Positions 55,197-64,000 of a stretch of 64,000 bases of DNA are shown in pieces. The position numbers and the translations under genes were made by a program. The first letter of the stretch is position 1. Every line of letters starts with the position of its first letter. The stretch comes from UBA6623 sp965248235 (lineage in GTDB: Bacteria > Acidobacteriota > Terriglobia > Bryobacterales > UBA6623), in assembly GCA_965248235.1 (NCBI GenBank), contig CBDFIU010000005.1:868001-932000 (forward strand), read 5' to 3'. The notes below the pieces were generated by a model. It did not search any database. It saw only the letters and a program-made list of their open reading frames with translations, and was not told the origin of the DNA.

Positions 55197-56525
55197 ATGC
55201 AATTCAGCCGTTTAGGCACCTGGATGCGACGCGGACTCCTGGTCGGTATGATGGCCCTGAGTTGCGCGGCCCAGACGGCTCACGTTGTACAAGTCGACCT
55301 CGATCACGTCATACATCCGTTGAGCGTCGAGATCGTCGCCGACGCCCTCGACCAAGCCCGCGAGCAAAACGCCGCGGCCGTCGTCATTCGGCTCAACACA
55401 CCCGGCGGGTTGCTTAGCGCGACCCAGGAAATCATTCAGCAAATCGTCAGCTCGCCGGTACCTGTCATCACCTATGTCGGTCCCAGCGGCGGACGAGCCG
55501 CCTCGGCCGGATTCATGATCTTGATGGCGGGCGATATCGCCGCCATGGCGCCGGGAACCAATACGGGCGCGGCCCACCCGGTCTTGCTCGGCGGCGGCAA
55601 GATGGACGAGGTGATGAACCAAAAGGTCGAAAACGACGCCGCCGCCTCGGTGCGCGCGGTGACCGACAAGCGTGGACGCAATTCCGAGTTGGCGCAACAG
55701 GCCGTCATCGAGAGCAAAGCTTTTACCGACGGGGAAGCGCTCGAGTCCGATCTCATCGACCTGGTGGCGAACGATATCCCGACCCTGCTGCGCTCGCTGG
55801 ATGGGACAACCGTGCGCCGCTTCAACGGCGACGAACAAACGCTGGCGCTTTCCGGGGCCGTCGTCGTGCTCTACGAATTGACGCGGCGGCAACAGGTGCT
55901 GCTTCCGCTCATCGATCCCCAGTTGGCGTTCGTGATGTTGATCTTGGGCGTATTGGGAGTCTATGTCGAGTTCACGCATCCGGGCCTGATCGTTCCCGGG
56001 ATATTGGGGGCGATCCTCGTCATTCTCGGGTTGATGGCGTTAACGATGCTGCCGATCAATTGGGCGGGCGCGGCGTTATTGGTGCTCGGCTTGGTGTGTT
56101 TTGTCCTCGAGGCCGTCGTAGCCACCGGCGGCATTCTCGCCGTAGGAGGGACGGTCGCCATGGTGCTCGGCGCCGTCTTGCTGGTCGATACCGGCATTCC
56201 CGAACTATCGATCGGTTGGGGAACGGCGGTCGCCGTGACGCTGCCTTTCGCCATGATCAGCGTTTTTTTGCTGCGCTTGGCGGTCACCTCGTTTCGCTTG
56301 AAGGTCGCGACCGGCGCGGAGTCGATGGTGGGTGAAACCGGAATCGCCAAGACGACGATCAACGGCGCCGGGCAGGTTTTTGTTCACGGGGAATGGTGGT
56401 CGGCCCGCGCCGACAAGCCGATTGCCGGGGGCCGGGAAGTGAGAATTACGCGAGTTGACGGCCTCACGCTAACCGTCGAGCCGACGGAAGAATCGGCAAG
56501 TGTCGGCGAAACAGCCGCCTCGTAG
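55197..56525 (+). CDS. nfeD: NfeD family membrane-bound serine protease (long form)
   Basis: 442 aa. A signal peptide (1-25) precedes a ClpP/SppA-class protease: LNTPGGLLSATQEIIQQIVS, PVITYVGPSGGRAASAGFMI (catalytic Ser103), and the Lys of the dyad in MNQKVENDAAA (probably Lys143). Then come about five membrane helices (residues 220-355) and a C-terminal OB-fold NfeD domain (GETGIAKTTINGAGQVFVHG, EWWSARADKPI). In archaea this class cleaves stomatin. A slipin/stomatin gene follows at once (start 94 bp after this stop), the canonical partnership, which suggests membrane quality control. Confidence 0.93.
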   Translation: MQFSRLGTWMRRGLLVGMMALSCAAQTAHVVQVDLDHVIHPLSVEIVADALDQAREQNAAAVVIRLNTPGGLLSATQEIIQQIVSSPVPVITYVGPSGGRAASAGFMILMAGDIAAMAPGTNTGAAHPVLLGGGKMDEVMNQKVENDAAASVRAVTDKRGRNSELAQQAVIESKAFTDGEALESDLIDLVANDIPTLLRSLDGTTVRRFNGDEQTLALSGAVVVLYELTRRQQVLLPLIDPQLAFVMLILGVLGVYVEFTHPGLIVPGILGAILVILGLMALTMLPINWAGAALLVLGLVCFVLEAVVATGGILAVGGTVAMVLGAVLLVDTGIPELSIGWGTAVAVTLPFAMISVFLLRLAVTSFRLKVATGAESMVGETGIAKTTINGAGQVFVHGEWWSARADKPIAGGREVRITRVDGLTLTVEPTEESASVGETAAS

Positions 56526-56619
56526 GGCGACCGAAATCTCCAATTCGGCGGCCTGCATGCTATTGTTCCTAACGTGGGTCAGGCGTGCCGGACCGGCCGC
56601 GAAGGAAGAGGAGAAAATC

Positions 56620-57432
56620 ATGGGACTGAACCTGAGCTGGATCATACTCGTCATCATTTTGCTCTACATCATCAATTGCTTCAAGATTCTCCCCGAATAT
56701 GAGCGCGGCGTAATCTTTCGCTTGGGTCGACTGTTGCCGAAACCCAAAGGACCGGGGCTGGTCCTGGTTTTCGCCCCAATCGACCGCATCGTGCGGGTTT
56801 CGCTGCGGGTCGAAACCCTCGAAGTGCCCTCGCAAGACGTCGTCACCAAAGACAACGTCACGGTTAAGGTCAGCGCGGTCGTATTCTTCCGCGTGGTCGA
56901 CCCTCTGAGGGCAATCGTCGAGGTGGCCCATTTCGTCCATGCCACTTCGCAGTTGGCGCAGACACGGCTGCGCTCGGTACTGGGCGAAGCGGATCTCGAC
57001 GAGTTGCTCAGCGAACGCGAAAAGCTGAATGCTCGTTTGCAGACGACTCTCGATACGCAGACCGAACCTTGGGGCGTCAAGATCCAGGCCGTCGAAGTAA
57101 AGCACGTCGACTTGCCGGAACAGATGATTCGCGCCATCGCGCGTCAAGCCGAAGCCGAGCGCGAACGCCGCGCCAAAATCATTCATGCCCAAGGCGAAAT
57201 GCAGGCCGCCGAGAAACTCACCGAGGCGGCGCGCATGCTGGCCACCCAACCGACATCCGTTACTCTACGCTACCTGCAGACTCTGACCGAAATTGGCGCG
57301 GAAAAGAACACGACCATCGTGTTTCCGCTGCCGGTTGACTTGTTCCGAGGCTTGGCGAGTTGGGCGCAAACGGTAGGCGGCGACGAACCGACCGAGAAGC
57401 CGCCGGAATCGGGTGGAGGGCATTCGAGCTGA
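56620..57432 (+). CDS. SPFH/Band 7 slipin (stomatin-like) protein
   Basis: 270 aa from ATG 56620, with GAAGAGGAG just upstream. One N-terminal membrane helix (NLSWIILVIILLYIINCFKI) is followed by the SPFH core: LPEYERGVIFRLGRLLPKPK, GPGLVLVFAPIDRIVRVSLR, VSAVVFFRVVDPLRAIVEVA. A coiled coil follows (EAERERRAKIIHAQGEMQAA), ending in a Gly/Ser/Pro-rich tail. It scaffolds membrane microdomains and is the substrate/partner of the upstream NfeD protease. The pair is probably one operon. Confidence 0.93.
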   Translation: MGLNLSWIILVIILLYIINCFKILPEYERGVIFRLGRLLPKPKGPGLVLVFAPIDRIVRVSLRVETLEVPSQDVVTKDNVTVKVSAVVFFRVVDPLRAIVEVAHFVHATSQLAQTRLRSVLGEADLDELLSEREKLNARLQTTLDTQTEPWGVKIQAVEVKHVDLPEQMIRAIARQAEAERERRAKIIHAQGEMQAAEKLTEAARMLATQPTSVTLRYLQTLTEIGAEKNTTIVFPLPVDLFRGLASWAQTVGGDEPTEKPPESGGGHSS

Positions 57433-57456
57433 GGTCCGCCTCGCCGCCCGAGCCGG

Positions 57457-57472
57457 CTTTGTCACGACAAAG
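57457..57472. promoter_or_regulatory. Palindrome CTTTGTC-AC-GACAAAG
   Basis: A 7-bp inverted repeat with a 2-bp spacer, between the slipin stop and the SPOR gene. It overlaps a possible -10 (TAAAAT, 57474-57479). It could be an operator; too short to be a terminator. Confidence 0.3.
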
Positions 57473-57488
57473 CTAAAATAGAAAGTCG

Positions 57489-58130
57489 ATGGCCGATCAC
57501 GATCAAGAATTCGAGTTGGTCCTCGGAAACAAGCAGATCCTCAGTGTCTTTTTCCTGATGATCCTTTTGTTCGGGGTCTTCTTTTTCGTCGGGTATTCAT
57601 TTGGTTATAACCGGGCCGAGTCGGATCGTGAGCTCACAACGGCCACCGTGGAGCCGATCGTGGAATCGCCTGACTCAGTTCGAGTCCCCGACGCCTTGCT
57701 GAAGAAGACTCCCTCGCGAGAGGTCGCGAGCCAGGCGGCGGCCCCGGCCGCGGCGCCGCCAGACCCCGACCAGGGGCGGGTTACGCCGGCGAGTCGGCCC
57801 GCGCCGCCGCCAGTACTCGTGTCGGCCGAAAAGCCTCGGCCCTTCCGCGACTCCAAGCCCGCGGCGGCGAAACCCAAACCGGCCGCCATCGACCCGGCCG
57901 CGGTGGCGCGCTCGATCCACCTTCAGGTCGCGGCGCTCAGAGTCCGATCCGACGCGCGCTTATTAGCCGACAAGCTCAGCGCCAAGGGATACCCGGTGAC
58001 CCTGTTCAGTCAGGGCGGCGATGGTTGGGTGCGTGTCTTGGTCGGTCCCTTCCGCACCACCAACAACGCGAAAGAGTACCGCCGCAAGCTGAAAGCGGAA
58101 GGTTTCGACTCGATCCTCAGAAAGCCGTAA
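57489..58130 (+). CDS. SPOR-domain membrane protein (peptidoglycan-binding)
   Basis: 213 aa. A cytoplasmic N-terminus (MADHDQEFELVLGNKQILSV), one membrane helix (about 20-38), a Pro/Ala-rich periplasmic linker (70-135) and a SPOR domain (136-213: SIHLQVAALRVRSDARLLAD, KGYPVTLFSQGGDGWVRVLV, VGPFRTTNNAKEYRRKLKAE). SPOR domains bind denuded glycan strands at the septum (FtsN/DamX-like). Its start ATG 57489 is 56 bp after the slipin gene. A role in division or cell-envelope growth is likely. Confidence 0.88.
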   Translation: MADHDQEFELVLGNKQILSVFFLMILLFGVFFFVGYSFGYNRAESDRELTTATVEPIVESPDSVRVPDALLKKTPSREVASQAAAPAAAPPDPDQGRVTPASRPAPPPVLVSAEKPRPFRDSKPAAAKPKPAAIDPAAVARSIHLQVAALRVRSDARLLADKLSAKGYPVTLFSQGGDGWVRVLVGPFRTTNNAKEYRRKLKAEGFDSILRKP

Positions 58131-58372
58131 CCCGCGTCTCGGCGCCCCGTTCCCAAACCCGCCGGCCGCGGCTCTCGGGCGGGAGCCTCCATTCATGAAT
58201 CGCCGCGCCTTCATTTCCTAAGTGCGTGGTTCGGTCGACTCTCGTCCCCGGGCTCCGTCAGGGGCCCTGAACGACCGCACAGGGCTTCCTCCACCTCATG
58301 GCTTCATGTCGTGTTAGCGACGAAACAACGGCGGCTCGCTCTCCATGAAATTCTTATGTGAAGAGCGTTGGG

Positions 58373-59200
58373 TTAGGGTTCGGGGTCCTGTTTTTCCGTC
58401 TCGTCGACGATTTCCCCGAACGTAATATCCGAGTCGCTGCCGAACCGCTTGTAATCCTCGTACTTGATGATCATGCGGATTTTCTGATCCCCGCTCTTAA
58501 AGTGCAACGTATCGTCGGCACGGGTATAAATGGGGAACCAATATTTACCGTCGACCTGATCGCGGTAGGTCTCAAATCGAGGAAACTGCTGGTCCTGCTT
58601 CTTCTTGAGGACGCCCTCGGCCTTGCCGTCGGTCTTGACGATTTGCAGGTCCTGTTGATCCACCCAAATCTGCCCCACGAAATACCGCTCGCCCTTGACC
58701 ATCTGCTTCGGCTTGACGGAAAACACGTACGTGTCAAGCTCGTCCACCCGCTGCGGCCCTAAGTAGCGAACGTGATAGTTCGGCAATTCCTCGTTGGTCA
58801 TGACGAAGGGCTGCACGGAGCGAATATCTTCCATGTCCTCCGGCGTCATCAAAATGTTCTTGAGAGTCGGAACCGGGGCATAGACTACTCTTTCGGTCCG
58901 CTTGCCCTTGGTGCTGAAGATAATGTCCTGCACGACGTGGAATTTGCCGCGCACCCCGCCAACCTCGTCATACTCGTAAATTTTTACGGTCTGGCGATAC
59001 GTGTAGCTCTGCCGCGCCTTGGCGAATTCCGTCTCCTTGTCCACGAATTGCCGTATCACGTCTTCCACGGGCATCGGCAGGTCGCCGACGTTCGCCGCGT
59101 CGGCGGCCTTGAGCGGCGCCGAGCCGAGAACGAGAGACAGCACGGCGACGGGAAGCCCCAGCCATCCGCCGATTCTTTGGATTAGCCCGATTCGTTTCAT
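58373..59200 (-). CDS. Secreted protein of an acidobacterial family, function unknown
   Basis: 275 aa from ATG 59200 (MKRIGLIQRIGGWLG), with AAAGGAAC upstream. A signal peptide is followed by LPMPVEDVIRQFVDKETEFA, KARQSYTYRQTVKIYEYDEV, VYAPVPTLKNILMTPEDMED, VGQIWVDQQDLQIVKTDGKA, FPRFETYRDQVDGKYWFPIY, TRADDTLHFKSGDQKIRMII. I know very similar sequences as conserved secreted proteins of Acidobacteriota; they resemble LolA/LolB-like lipoprotein-sorting folds (an incomplete barrel that could carry a lipid), but that is inference. It is convergent with the SPOR gene and divergent from the FtsX-type permease. Confidence 0.75.
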   Translation of the reverse strand: MKRIGLIQRIGGWLGLPVAVLSLVLGSAPLKAADAANVGDLPMPVEDVIRQFVDKETEFAKARQSYTYRQTVKIYEYDEVGGVRGKFHVVQDIIFSTKGKRTERVVYAPVPTLKNILMTPEDMEDIRSVQPFVMTNEELPNYHVRYLGPQRVDELDTYVFSVKPKQMVKGERYFVGQIWVDQQDLQIVKTDGKAEGVLKKKQDQQFPRFETYRDQVDGKYWFPIYTRADDTLHFKSGDQKIRMIIKYEDYKRFGSDSDITFGEIVDETEKQDPEP

Positions 59201-59486
59201 GACGCGGTTCCTTTCAAGGCAGTGCACACCCAAACCCCCGCCTCCCAGCCATCTCGGTGGGCGGCCATGCTAAACAGACGCCCATCCCACCCCGAAGGTT
59301 TCCTGCTCAGTCAACATAGCGGAGCCCCGCCCCGGACGCAAGCGAGCCCTTCGGGTGCGTGACATAAATGGGGGATAGGCCTCGCCGTCGTGCCACAATC
59401 CCGCCGATACATATCGGCCCCAGGCCCCTGCATCCTCCCCTATCGCTATCATGGTGTGAGCCCGGCTCACCGTCCGCCCGGCCGCC

Positions 59487-62400
59487 ATGTCCGATTCCGC
59501 TCTATCCGCCGCGATGACGCCCGGCCGCTTGCTGCGGCGCTCGCTTCGCTATCACTTCGGTATCCATGTCGCCGTGGCCCTGGGGGTCGCGGTGGGCGCC
59601 GCTGTTTTGGCCGGAGCGCTGCTGGTGGGCGATTCGGTTAAGGGCAGCTTGCGCGGTTTGGCGCTCGATCGGTTGGGCGCGATCGACCACGCTCTCGTCG
59701 CCGACCGCTATTTTCGCGAAGCCCTGGCCGATGATTTGTCGCGGGTCGATCGCCTCTACCAATCGATCGACTCGGCTGTCCCGGCGATTTTCATTCGCGG
59801 CAGCGCGCGCAACCCCAACAGCGGCGCGCGAGCCTCGCGCGTCAACATCCACGGCGTCGACGAACGCTTTCTCGAGCTTTTCGACGCACCGCTTTCGCTG
59901 CCCGGGAATCGCCAAGTATTGCTCAACGAAATGTTGGCCCGTGAACTCGGCTTGGCGGCCGGGAACGCACTCTTGCTCCGCTTCCAGACCGACACATTGG
60001 TCCCGAGTGAATCGGTGATGGGCCGCAAGGAAGATAACGTTCGGACGCTGCGTCTGGAAGTGGCGGGGGTCGTTGAGGATCGCGGGTTGGGGCGCTTCGG
60101 GTTGTCGCCGAGTCAACAACTTCCGTCGAATATTTTCTTGCCGCTCCGGACGCTGCAACAGGCGCTCGACCGAGAAGGCCGCGCGAACGCGATCTTGACG
60201 GCGGGCGGCATGATTTCCGATATCGCCGCCAATGCCGATACGCAGCCGCCGAAGATGATTGCCCGTCCGCCCGAGGACTTGAATCAGCTCTTGGGTATAG
60301 CGCTCGAGTTCGACGATCTGGGCCTGGCCGTCTCTACTACCGACGACGGCGTGATTTCGCTCACGACGGATCGCATTGTTCTCGAAACGGAAACGGCTGC
60401 GGCCGCCGAAGCCGCGGCGCGGGCGGCCGATATGCCCGCGGTTGCTGTGTTGACGTACCTCGCGAATCGCACGTCCCTCGGCGAGCGCGGCTTCCCCTAT
60501 TCGACCGTCACGGCCCTCGGCGGCGAAACCGCCTCGCTGTTGGACGGATTGAGGCTGATGAACGGGAAGCCCGCGCCGCGGGTCGGTCCCGGCGAAATTC
60601 TGCTCAACGAGTGGGCGGCGAAAGATCTCAAAGCCTCGGCGGGTGATCGGATTTCGCTCGACTACTACGTGGTCGGCCCCCAGGGAACCCTCGATACCGA
60701 GAGTCGCGAATTTACGCTCAAAGGCGTCGTGCGGCTGGAAGGATTGGCGGTCGACGGCACCCTGGCTCCCCGTTACAAGGGCATGAGCGAAGCCGAGAGC
60801 ATGGGGGATTGGGACCCGCCGTTTCCGGTGGACTTGAGTTTGATCCGCGAGATCGACGAGCTCTATTGGGACCGCTATCGCTCCGCGCCCAAGGCCTTCG
60901 TCTCGCTCGACGAGGCCAAGCAACTCTGGACCAGCCGTTTCGGTCAATTGACATCGATGCGCGTCGAGGCCGGCGAGGGGCCGACACCCGCCGAGGCGGT
61001 CGCGCGGTTCGAAGCTGAACTCAAGCGGCATCTCAATCCCGCCACGCACGGCCTCGTTTTCCGATCCGTCAAGCAGCAGGCGCTGGCCGCGTCGAGCGGC
61101 GCGACCGACTTCTCGGGCCTCTTCATCGGCTTCAGCATGTTTCTCATCGCCTCGGCGGCGATGCTGGTAACGTTGCTTTTCCGGCTGGGCGTTGAGCGGC
61201 GTTCACGCGAGATCGGTCTGCTGCTTTCCACCGGACAAACGGTTGCCACCGTAAGGCGTCTGCTCTTGAAAGAAGCCGCGCTGTTGACGGCGGCCGGATG
61301 CTTGATCGGCATCCCCGGCGCGGTCGCCTACGGCGCGGTGATGGTGTACGGATTGAGCACCTGGTGGAGCGACGCGGTGGGCGGGTCGTTCTTGGAACTC
61401 CACGTCACCCCCGCGAGCCTCGTCGGCGGGGTCGTGGGAGCTTTTCTGCTGATGCTCGTTTCGGTTTGGCTATCCGTGCGGAAACTGGCTCGCGTGAGTC
61501 CGCGCTCGATGTTGGCCGGAGCGGCGACGGATGACTCATCGACGGTGGGCAAGAAAAAGTCGCGCGCCCGAACCGTGGCTTGGGTTTCCGCCGCGGCGGC
61601 TCTTGCGCTGTTGGGAGTGGGTGCCGCCCAAGGCGGCGCCGCCGCGGCCGGAGCTTTCTTCGGCGTCGGCGGGCTCTTGCTGGTCTCGGCCCTGGCCTGG
61701 TTTCGCCACCGCTTGCTGCAACCCGCGAGCGTGGCGATCACGGGCGAAAGAGGCGCGGCGATCTCTCGCCTGGGTGCTCGCAACGGAGCACGCTACCCGA
61801 CTCGCAGTGTGCTCTCCGTCGCGTTAGTGGCAAGCGCGACCTTTGTGATCACGGCCGTCGCCCTGAATCGCCACGACGTCAGCTCCCAAGAACCCTCGTT
61901 CTCATCCGGCGACGGCGGATTTCGTTGGATCGCCGAATCGGATTTGCCGCTCTACCGGGATCAGTTGACAGCCGCCGAGGAATTGCCCGCCATGGCGGTC
62001 TTTTCCCTGCGTGTCAAGCCGGGCGAGGACGCCAGTTGCCTGAATTTGTATCGGCCCTCGAAACCAACCCTGTTGGGCGCGCCACCCGAAATGATCGAGC
62101 GCGGCGGCTTTGCCTTTCAAGGAACGCTCGCGGAAACCGCCGAGGAAGACGCGAACCCATGGCTGCTGCTCGATCGTAAGATCGACGACGGCGCGATTCC
62201 GGTTTTCGGCGACATGAACTCGGTCATGTGGATCTTGCACCTGGGGTTGGGCGACGCGCTGGAGATCGAAGACGCGCAGGGCCGACCGCGGCGGCTCGTC
62301 ATCGCCGGACTGCTTTCCCGTAGCGTCTTCCAATCGCAGTTGATTCTCTCGGAACAGCATTTCCTCGAGATGTTCTCCGGGCACAGCGGTTACAACCAGT

Positions 62401-62900
62401 TCTTGATCGAGACCGCTTCGCGTGAGGCCGGGGCGTTGCTGGAAGTGCAATTCGCCGATCAGGGATTCGACGCCGCGACGACCGCCGATCGCTTGGCCGG
62501 TTATCTGATTGTCGAAAACACTTATCTCAGCACCTTCCAGACTTTGGGCGGGTTGGGTTTATTGCTCGGGACGCTGGGTTTGGCGGTAGTGATGGTGCGC
62601 AACGTGATCGAGCGGCGTCGAGAATTGGCGTTGCTGCAAGCCGTCGGCTTCTCGCGGCGTTCGATTTCTTGGCTCGTGCTGGCGGAAAACAGTTTCTTAT
62701 TGGTGTTCGGGGTTTTGATTGGAGCCCTGACGGCTCTGCTCGCCGTGGCGCCGCATCTGTTGGGAGGCTCGGCCGAACCGCCTTGGTTCTCGCTTTCGCT
62801 GACGCTCGCGGCGATCGTCGCCGTTGGGCTGCTGGCGGGAGCCGCGTCGGTGGCTGCCGGCCTTAAGACGCCGCTGCTGACCTCGCTGCGGCGCGAGTAA
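59487..62900 (+). CDS. ABC transporter permease with two FtsX-type domains (very large)
   Basis: 1137 aa. An N-terminal helix (GIHVAVALGVAVGAAVLAGA) leads to a large extracytoplasmic MacB_PCD-like domain (about 50-530). FtsX core 1 (about 545-680: FSGLFIGFSMFLIASAAMLV, RSREIGLLLSTGQTVATVRR) is followed by a linker helix, then a second FtsX unit (1010-1130: LGGLGLLLGTLGLAVVMVRN, RRRELALLQAVGFSRRSISW). Two MacB-like halves in one chain match lipoprotein-export or cell-envelope permeases common in Acidobacteriota. The ATPase subunit is not in the window. ATG 59487; no Shine-Dalgarno is evident. Confidence 0.85.
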   Translation: MSDSALSAAMTPGRLLRRSLRYHFGIHVAVALGVAVGAAVLAGALLVGDSVKGSLRGLALDRLGAIDHALVADRYFREALADDLSRVDRLYQSIDSAVPAIFIRGSARNPNSGARASRVNIHGVDERFLELFDAPLSLPGNRQVLLNEMLARELGLAAGNALLLRFQTDTLVPSESVMGRKEDNVRTLRLEVAGVVEDRGLGRFGLSPSQQLPSNIFLPLRTLQQALDREGRANAILTAGGMISDIAANADTQPPKMIARPPEDLNQLLGIALEFDDLGLAVSTTDDGVISLTTDRIVLETETAAAAEAAARAADMPAVAVLTYLANRTSLGERGFPYSTVTALGGETASLLDGLRLMNGKPAPRVGPGEILLNEWAAKDLKASAGDRISLDYYVVGPQGTLDTESREFTLKGVVRLEGLAVDGTLAPRYKGMSEAESMGDWDPPFPVDLSLIREIDELYWDRYRSAPKAFVSLDEAKQLWTSRFGQLTSMRVEAGEGPTPAEAVARFEAELKRHLNPATHGLVFRSVKQQALAASSGATDFSGLFIGFSMFLIASAAMLVTLLFRLGVERRSREIGLLLSTGQTVATVRRLLLKEAALLTAAGCLIGIPGAVAYGAVMVYGLSTWWSDAVGGSFLELHVTPASLVGGVVGAFLLMLVSVWLSVRKLARVSPRSMLAGAATDDSSTVGKKKSRARTVAWVSAAAALALLGVGAAQGGAAAAGAFFGVGGLLLVSALAWFRHRLLQPASVAITGERGAAISRLGARNGARYPTRSVLSVALVASATFVITAVALNRHDVSSQEPSFSSGDGGFRWIAESDLPLYRDQLTAAEELPAMAVFSLRVKPGEDASCLNLYRPSKPTLLGAPPEMIERGGFAFQGTLAETAEEDANPWLLLDRKIDDGAIPVFGDMNSVMWILHLGLGDALEIEDAQGRPRRLVIAGLLSRSVFQSQLILSEQHFLEMFSGHSGYNQFLIETASREAGALLEVQFADQGFDAATTADRLAGYLIVENTYLSTFQTLGGLGLLLGTLGLAVVMVRNVIERRRELALLQAVGFSRRSISWLVLAENSFLLVFGVLIGALTALLAVAPHLLGGSAEPPWFSLSLTLAAIVAVGLLAGAASVAAGLKTPLLTSLRRE

Positions 62901-62980
62901 GGGAAGGTGGCGAACGGGGCTCATCCGACAACCCAAACGGTGCCGGCATAATAGCCCGAGGTAACCGCCGTCCCTGACTC

Positions 62981-63712
62981 ATGCCGCGCGCCTTCCTCAT
63001 CGTCTATCCGTTCTTGATTCTCTACGTCACGGTGGCCACGTTGATTATGGTGCCGCTGACGTGGGTGATTCGCGACATTCAGCCCATCTATTGGGTCGCC
63101 CAAACGGGCGTACGCCTGGCCTTGCTGCTGTCGGGCGTTACGGTGAGGATGGTCAACGAAGCCCTTGCCTTTGGGGAACTGCCCGCTGTGTTTGTGAGCA
63201 ACCATGTCAGCAATATCGAGCCGGCGGCGCTGTTCATGATCTTACCGCGAATCGCGATTATTTTGAAAAAAGAGTTGGGCCGCATCCCGCTGCTCGGCTA
63301 TGTCATGAAGATGGGCGGCTTTATCTATGTCGACCGCAAAGACCGCAATTCGCGACGCAAAGCGCTTGAAGCCTCGGTGGCCGCCCTCAAGACGGGAGAA
63401 AGTTCGCTACTCGTTTTTCCCGAAGGCACTCGCAGTCCCGACGGCGAACTGCTGCCGTTTCGACCCGGGCCTTTCACGATTGCGATCGAGGCGCAAGCCC
63501 CGATCGTGCCGATCACCGTTCACGGCGCGCGCGAGCTGATGCCCAAGGGCTCGGCTCACATGAAACCGGGCCGCGTGGAGCTGGTTTTCCACGAGCCCGT
63601 TCCGACGAAAGGATTGGCGAGCGAGCAACGCGGGGAATTGATGAATCGCGTTCGCGCCGTTATGGAAGAAGGCGTGTCGCGGGAGGCGGCTCGCCGCGGT
63701 CCCCCGCAGTGA
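62981..63712 (+). CDS. plsC: 1-acyl-sn-glycerol-3-phosphate acyltransferase (PlsC-like)
   Basis: 243 aa with an N-terminal membrane helix, making phosphatidic acid from lysophosphatidic acid and acyl donor. The acyltransferase blocks are readable: NHVSNIEPAAL (block 1), GGFIYVDRKDRNSRR (block 2), VFPEGTRSPDGE (block 3) and VPITVHGARELMPKG (block 4). Block 1 usually reads NHxSxxD; here the Asp of the HX4D dyad is Glu. That may change activity or reflect a subfamily. It follows the permease gene by 80 bp on the same strand. Confidence 0.85.
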   Translation: MPRAFLIVYPFLILYVTVATLIMVPLTWVIRDIQPIYWVAQTGVRLALLLSGVTVRMVNEALAFGELPAVFVSNHVSNIEPAALFMILPRIAIILKKELGRIPLLGYVMKMGGFIYVDRKDRNSRRKALEASVAALKTGESSLLVFPEGTRSPDGELLPFRPGPFTIAIEAQAPIVPITVHGARELMPKGSAHMKPGRVELVFHEPVPTKGLASEQRGELMNRVRAVMEEGVSREAARRGPPQ

Positions 63713-63747
63713 CCGGCCGAGAGCCGGGCGCTGCCGGTGCGATGAAA

Positions 63748-64000
63748 TCAGGGCTTGCGGCCTAGGCAATACAACGTGCTCAGCGTCCGAAAATAGATCT
63801 TTCCGTCCGCGATCGCCGGGGTCGCGAAGCATTGATCGTCGAATGAATTCGTGGCCCGCACGGTCCATTGGCTCTCGGGGTTGAGGACGCTCACCTTGCA
63901 GCTTTCACTCGTCATGTAGACGGCGCCGTTGGCCGCCACCGGCGAAGCCCAGTACTTGTCGATCGCATCCCGCAGGCGTCCTTGTTTGAGGGCCTGGCCG
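63748..64000 (-). CDS. PQQ-like beta-propeller repeat protein, C-terminal end, truncated by window edge
   Basis: The minus strand is open to the right edge and ends at 63748. Repeats of the eight-bladed PQQ/YWTD type are visible: DKYWASPVAANGAVYMTSES, CKVSVLNPESQWTVRATNSF, ATPAIADGKIYFRTLSTLYC. The family includes PQQ-binding dehydrogenases and BamB-like scaffolds; many acidobacterial and planctomycete secreted members have no known catalytic role. The N-terminal part lies beyond 64000. It is convergent with plsC. Confidence 0.8.
   Translation of the reverse strand, partial: GQALKQGRLRDAIDKYWASPVAANGAVYMTSESCKVSVLNPESQWTVRATNSFDDQCFATPAIADGKIYFRTLSTLYCLGRKP

Overview
The window is GC-rich bacterial DNA, most likely from an Acidobacteriota genome close to Bryobacterales/Solibacter. 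This is inferred, not proven. The evidence is: paralogous Planctomycete-type DUF1549/DUF1553 (PSD1) proteins with a DUF1501 partner; a secreted protein at 58.4-59.2 kb of a type I know mainly from Acidobacteriota; a zinc-ribbon/DUF4870-like membrane protein; alginate-export-type porins; and a split GcvPA/GcvPB glycine cleavage system. Planctomycetes would be the main alternative.

0-36 kb is ordinary chromosome. It holds a 3' piece of a PSD1 gene, tadA, a frameshifted zinc-ribbon gene, an MFS transporter overlapping a CPA2 antiporter, asd with an M20 peptidase, a PSD1-DUF1501 pair, a GT2-GT4 fusion glycosyltransferase, a frameshifted S9 peptidase, argS, a MutT-like NUDIX gene, a phosphotriesterase-like protein, a secreted His-rich protein, a Gfo/Idh/MocA relic, an FAA hydrolase, a CheY-like regulator, the operon gcvT-gcvH-gcvPA-gcvPB behind a good sigma-70 promoter, a third PSD1 gene carrying a LamG insertion, gatB, galE, and a methyltransferase with an in-frame TGA.

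36.4-50.7 kb is an accessory region built on chemoreceptors (MCPs) and outer-membrane beta-barrels. The repeated arrangement is an alginate-export-type porin followed by an MCP on the minus strand. One copy (42.7-43.4 kb porin fragment, then mcp) has its chemoreceptor cut by two oppositely oriented copies of one IS1595-family element. Each copy has a perfect 8-bp target duplication, and removing both restores a single ~661-codon frame. A second copy (36.9-37.7 kb) has collapsed, so the porin interior is fused in frame to an MCP tail. Around these lie further MCP shards, an orphan 5S rRNA with its own terminator, an IS110-family element with unusually long inverted repeats, a 479-bp MITE with 8-bp target duplications, another beta-barrel gene, a truncated PAS-MCP and one intact soluble PAS-PAS-MCP.

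50.7-64 kb is again ordinary chromosome: an ABM-fold monooxygenase, a Tat-exported PLP enzyme of the D-threonine aldolase/D-serine dehydratase type, an Hpt protein with a receiver-GGDEF protein, a small flagellar-like protein, an NfeD protease with an SPFH (slipin) protein, a SPOR-domain protein, the Acidobacteria-type secreted protein, a large FtsX-type permease, a PlsC-type acyltransferase and the end of a PQQ-type beta-propeller gene.

Several genes outside the accessory region carry single frameshifts or stops (2.1-2.6, 14.6-16.5 and 35.4-36.3 kb). I cannot tell sequencing error from true decay.
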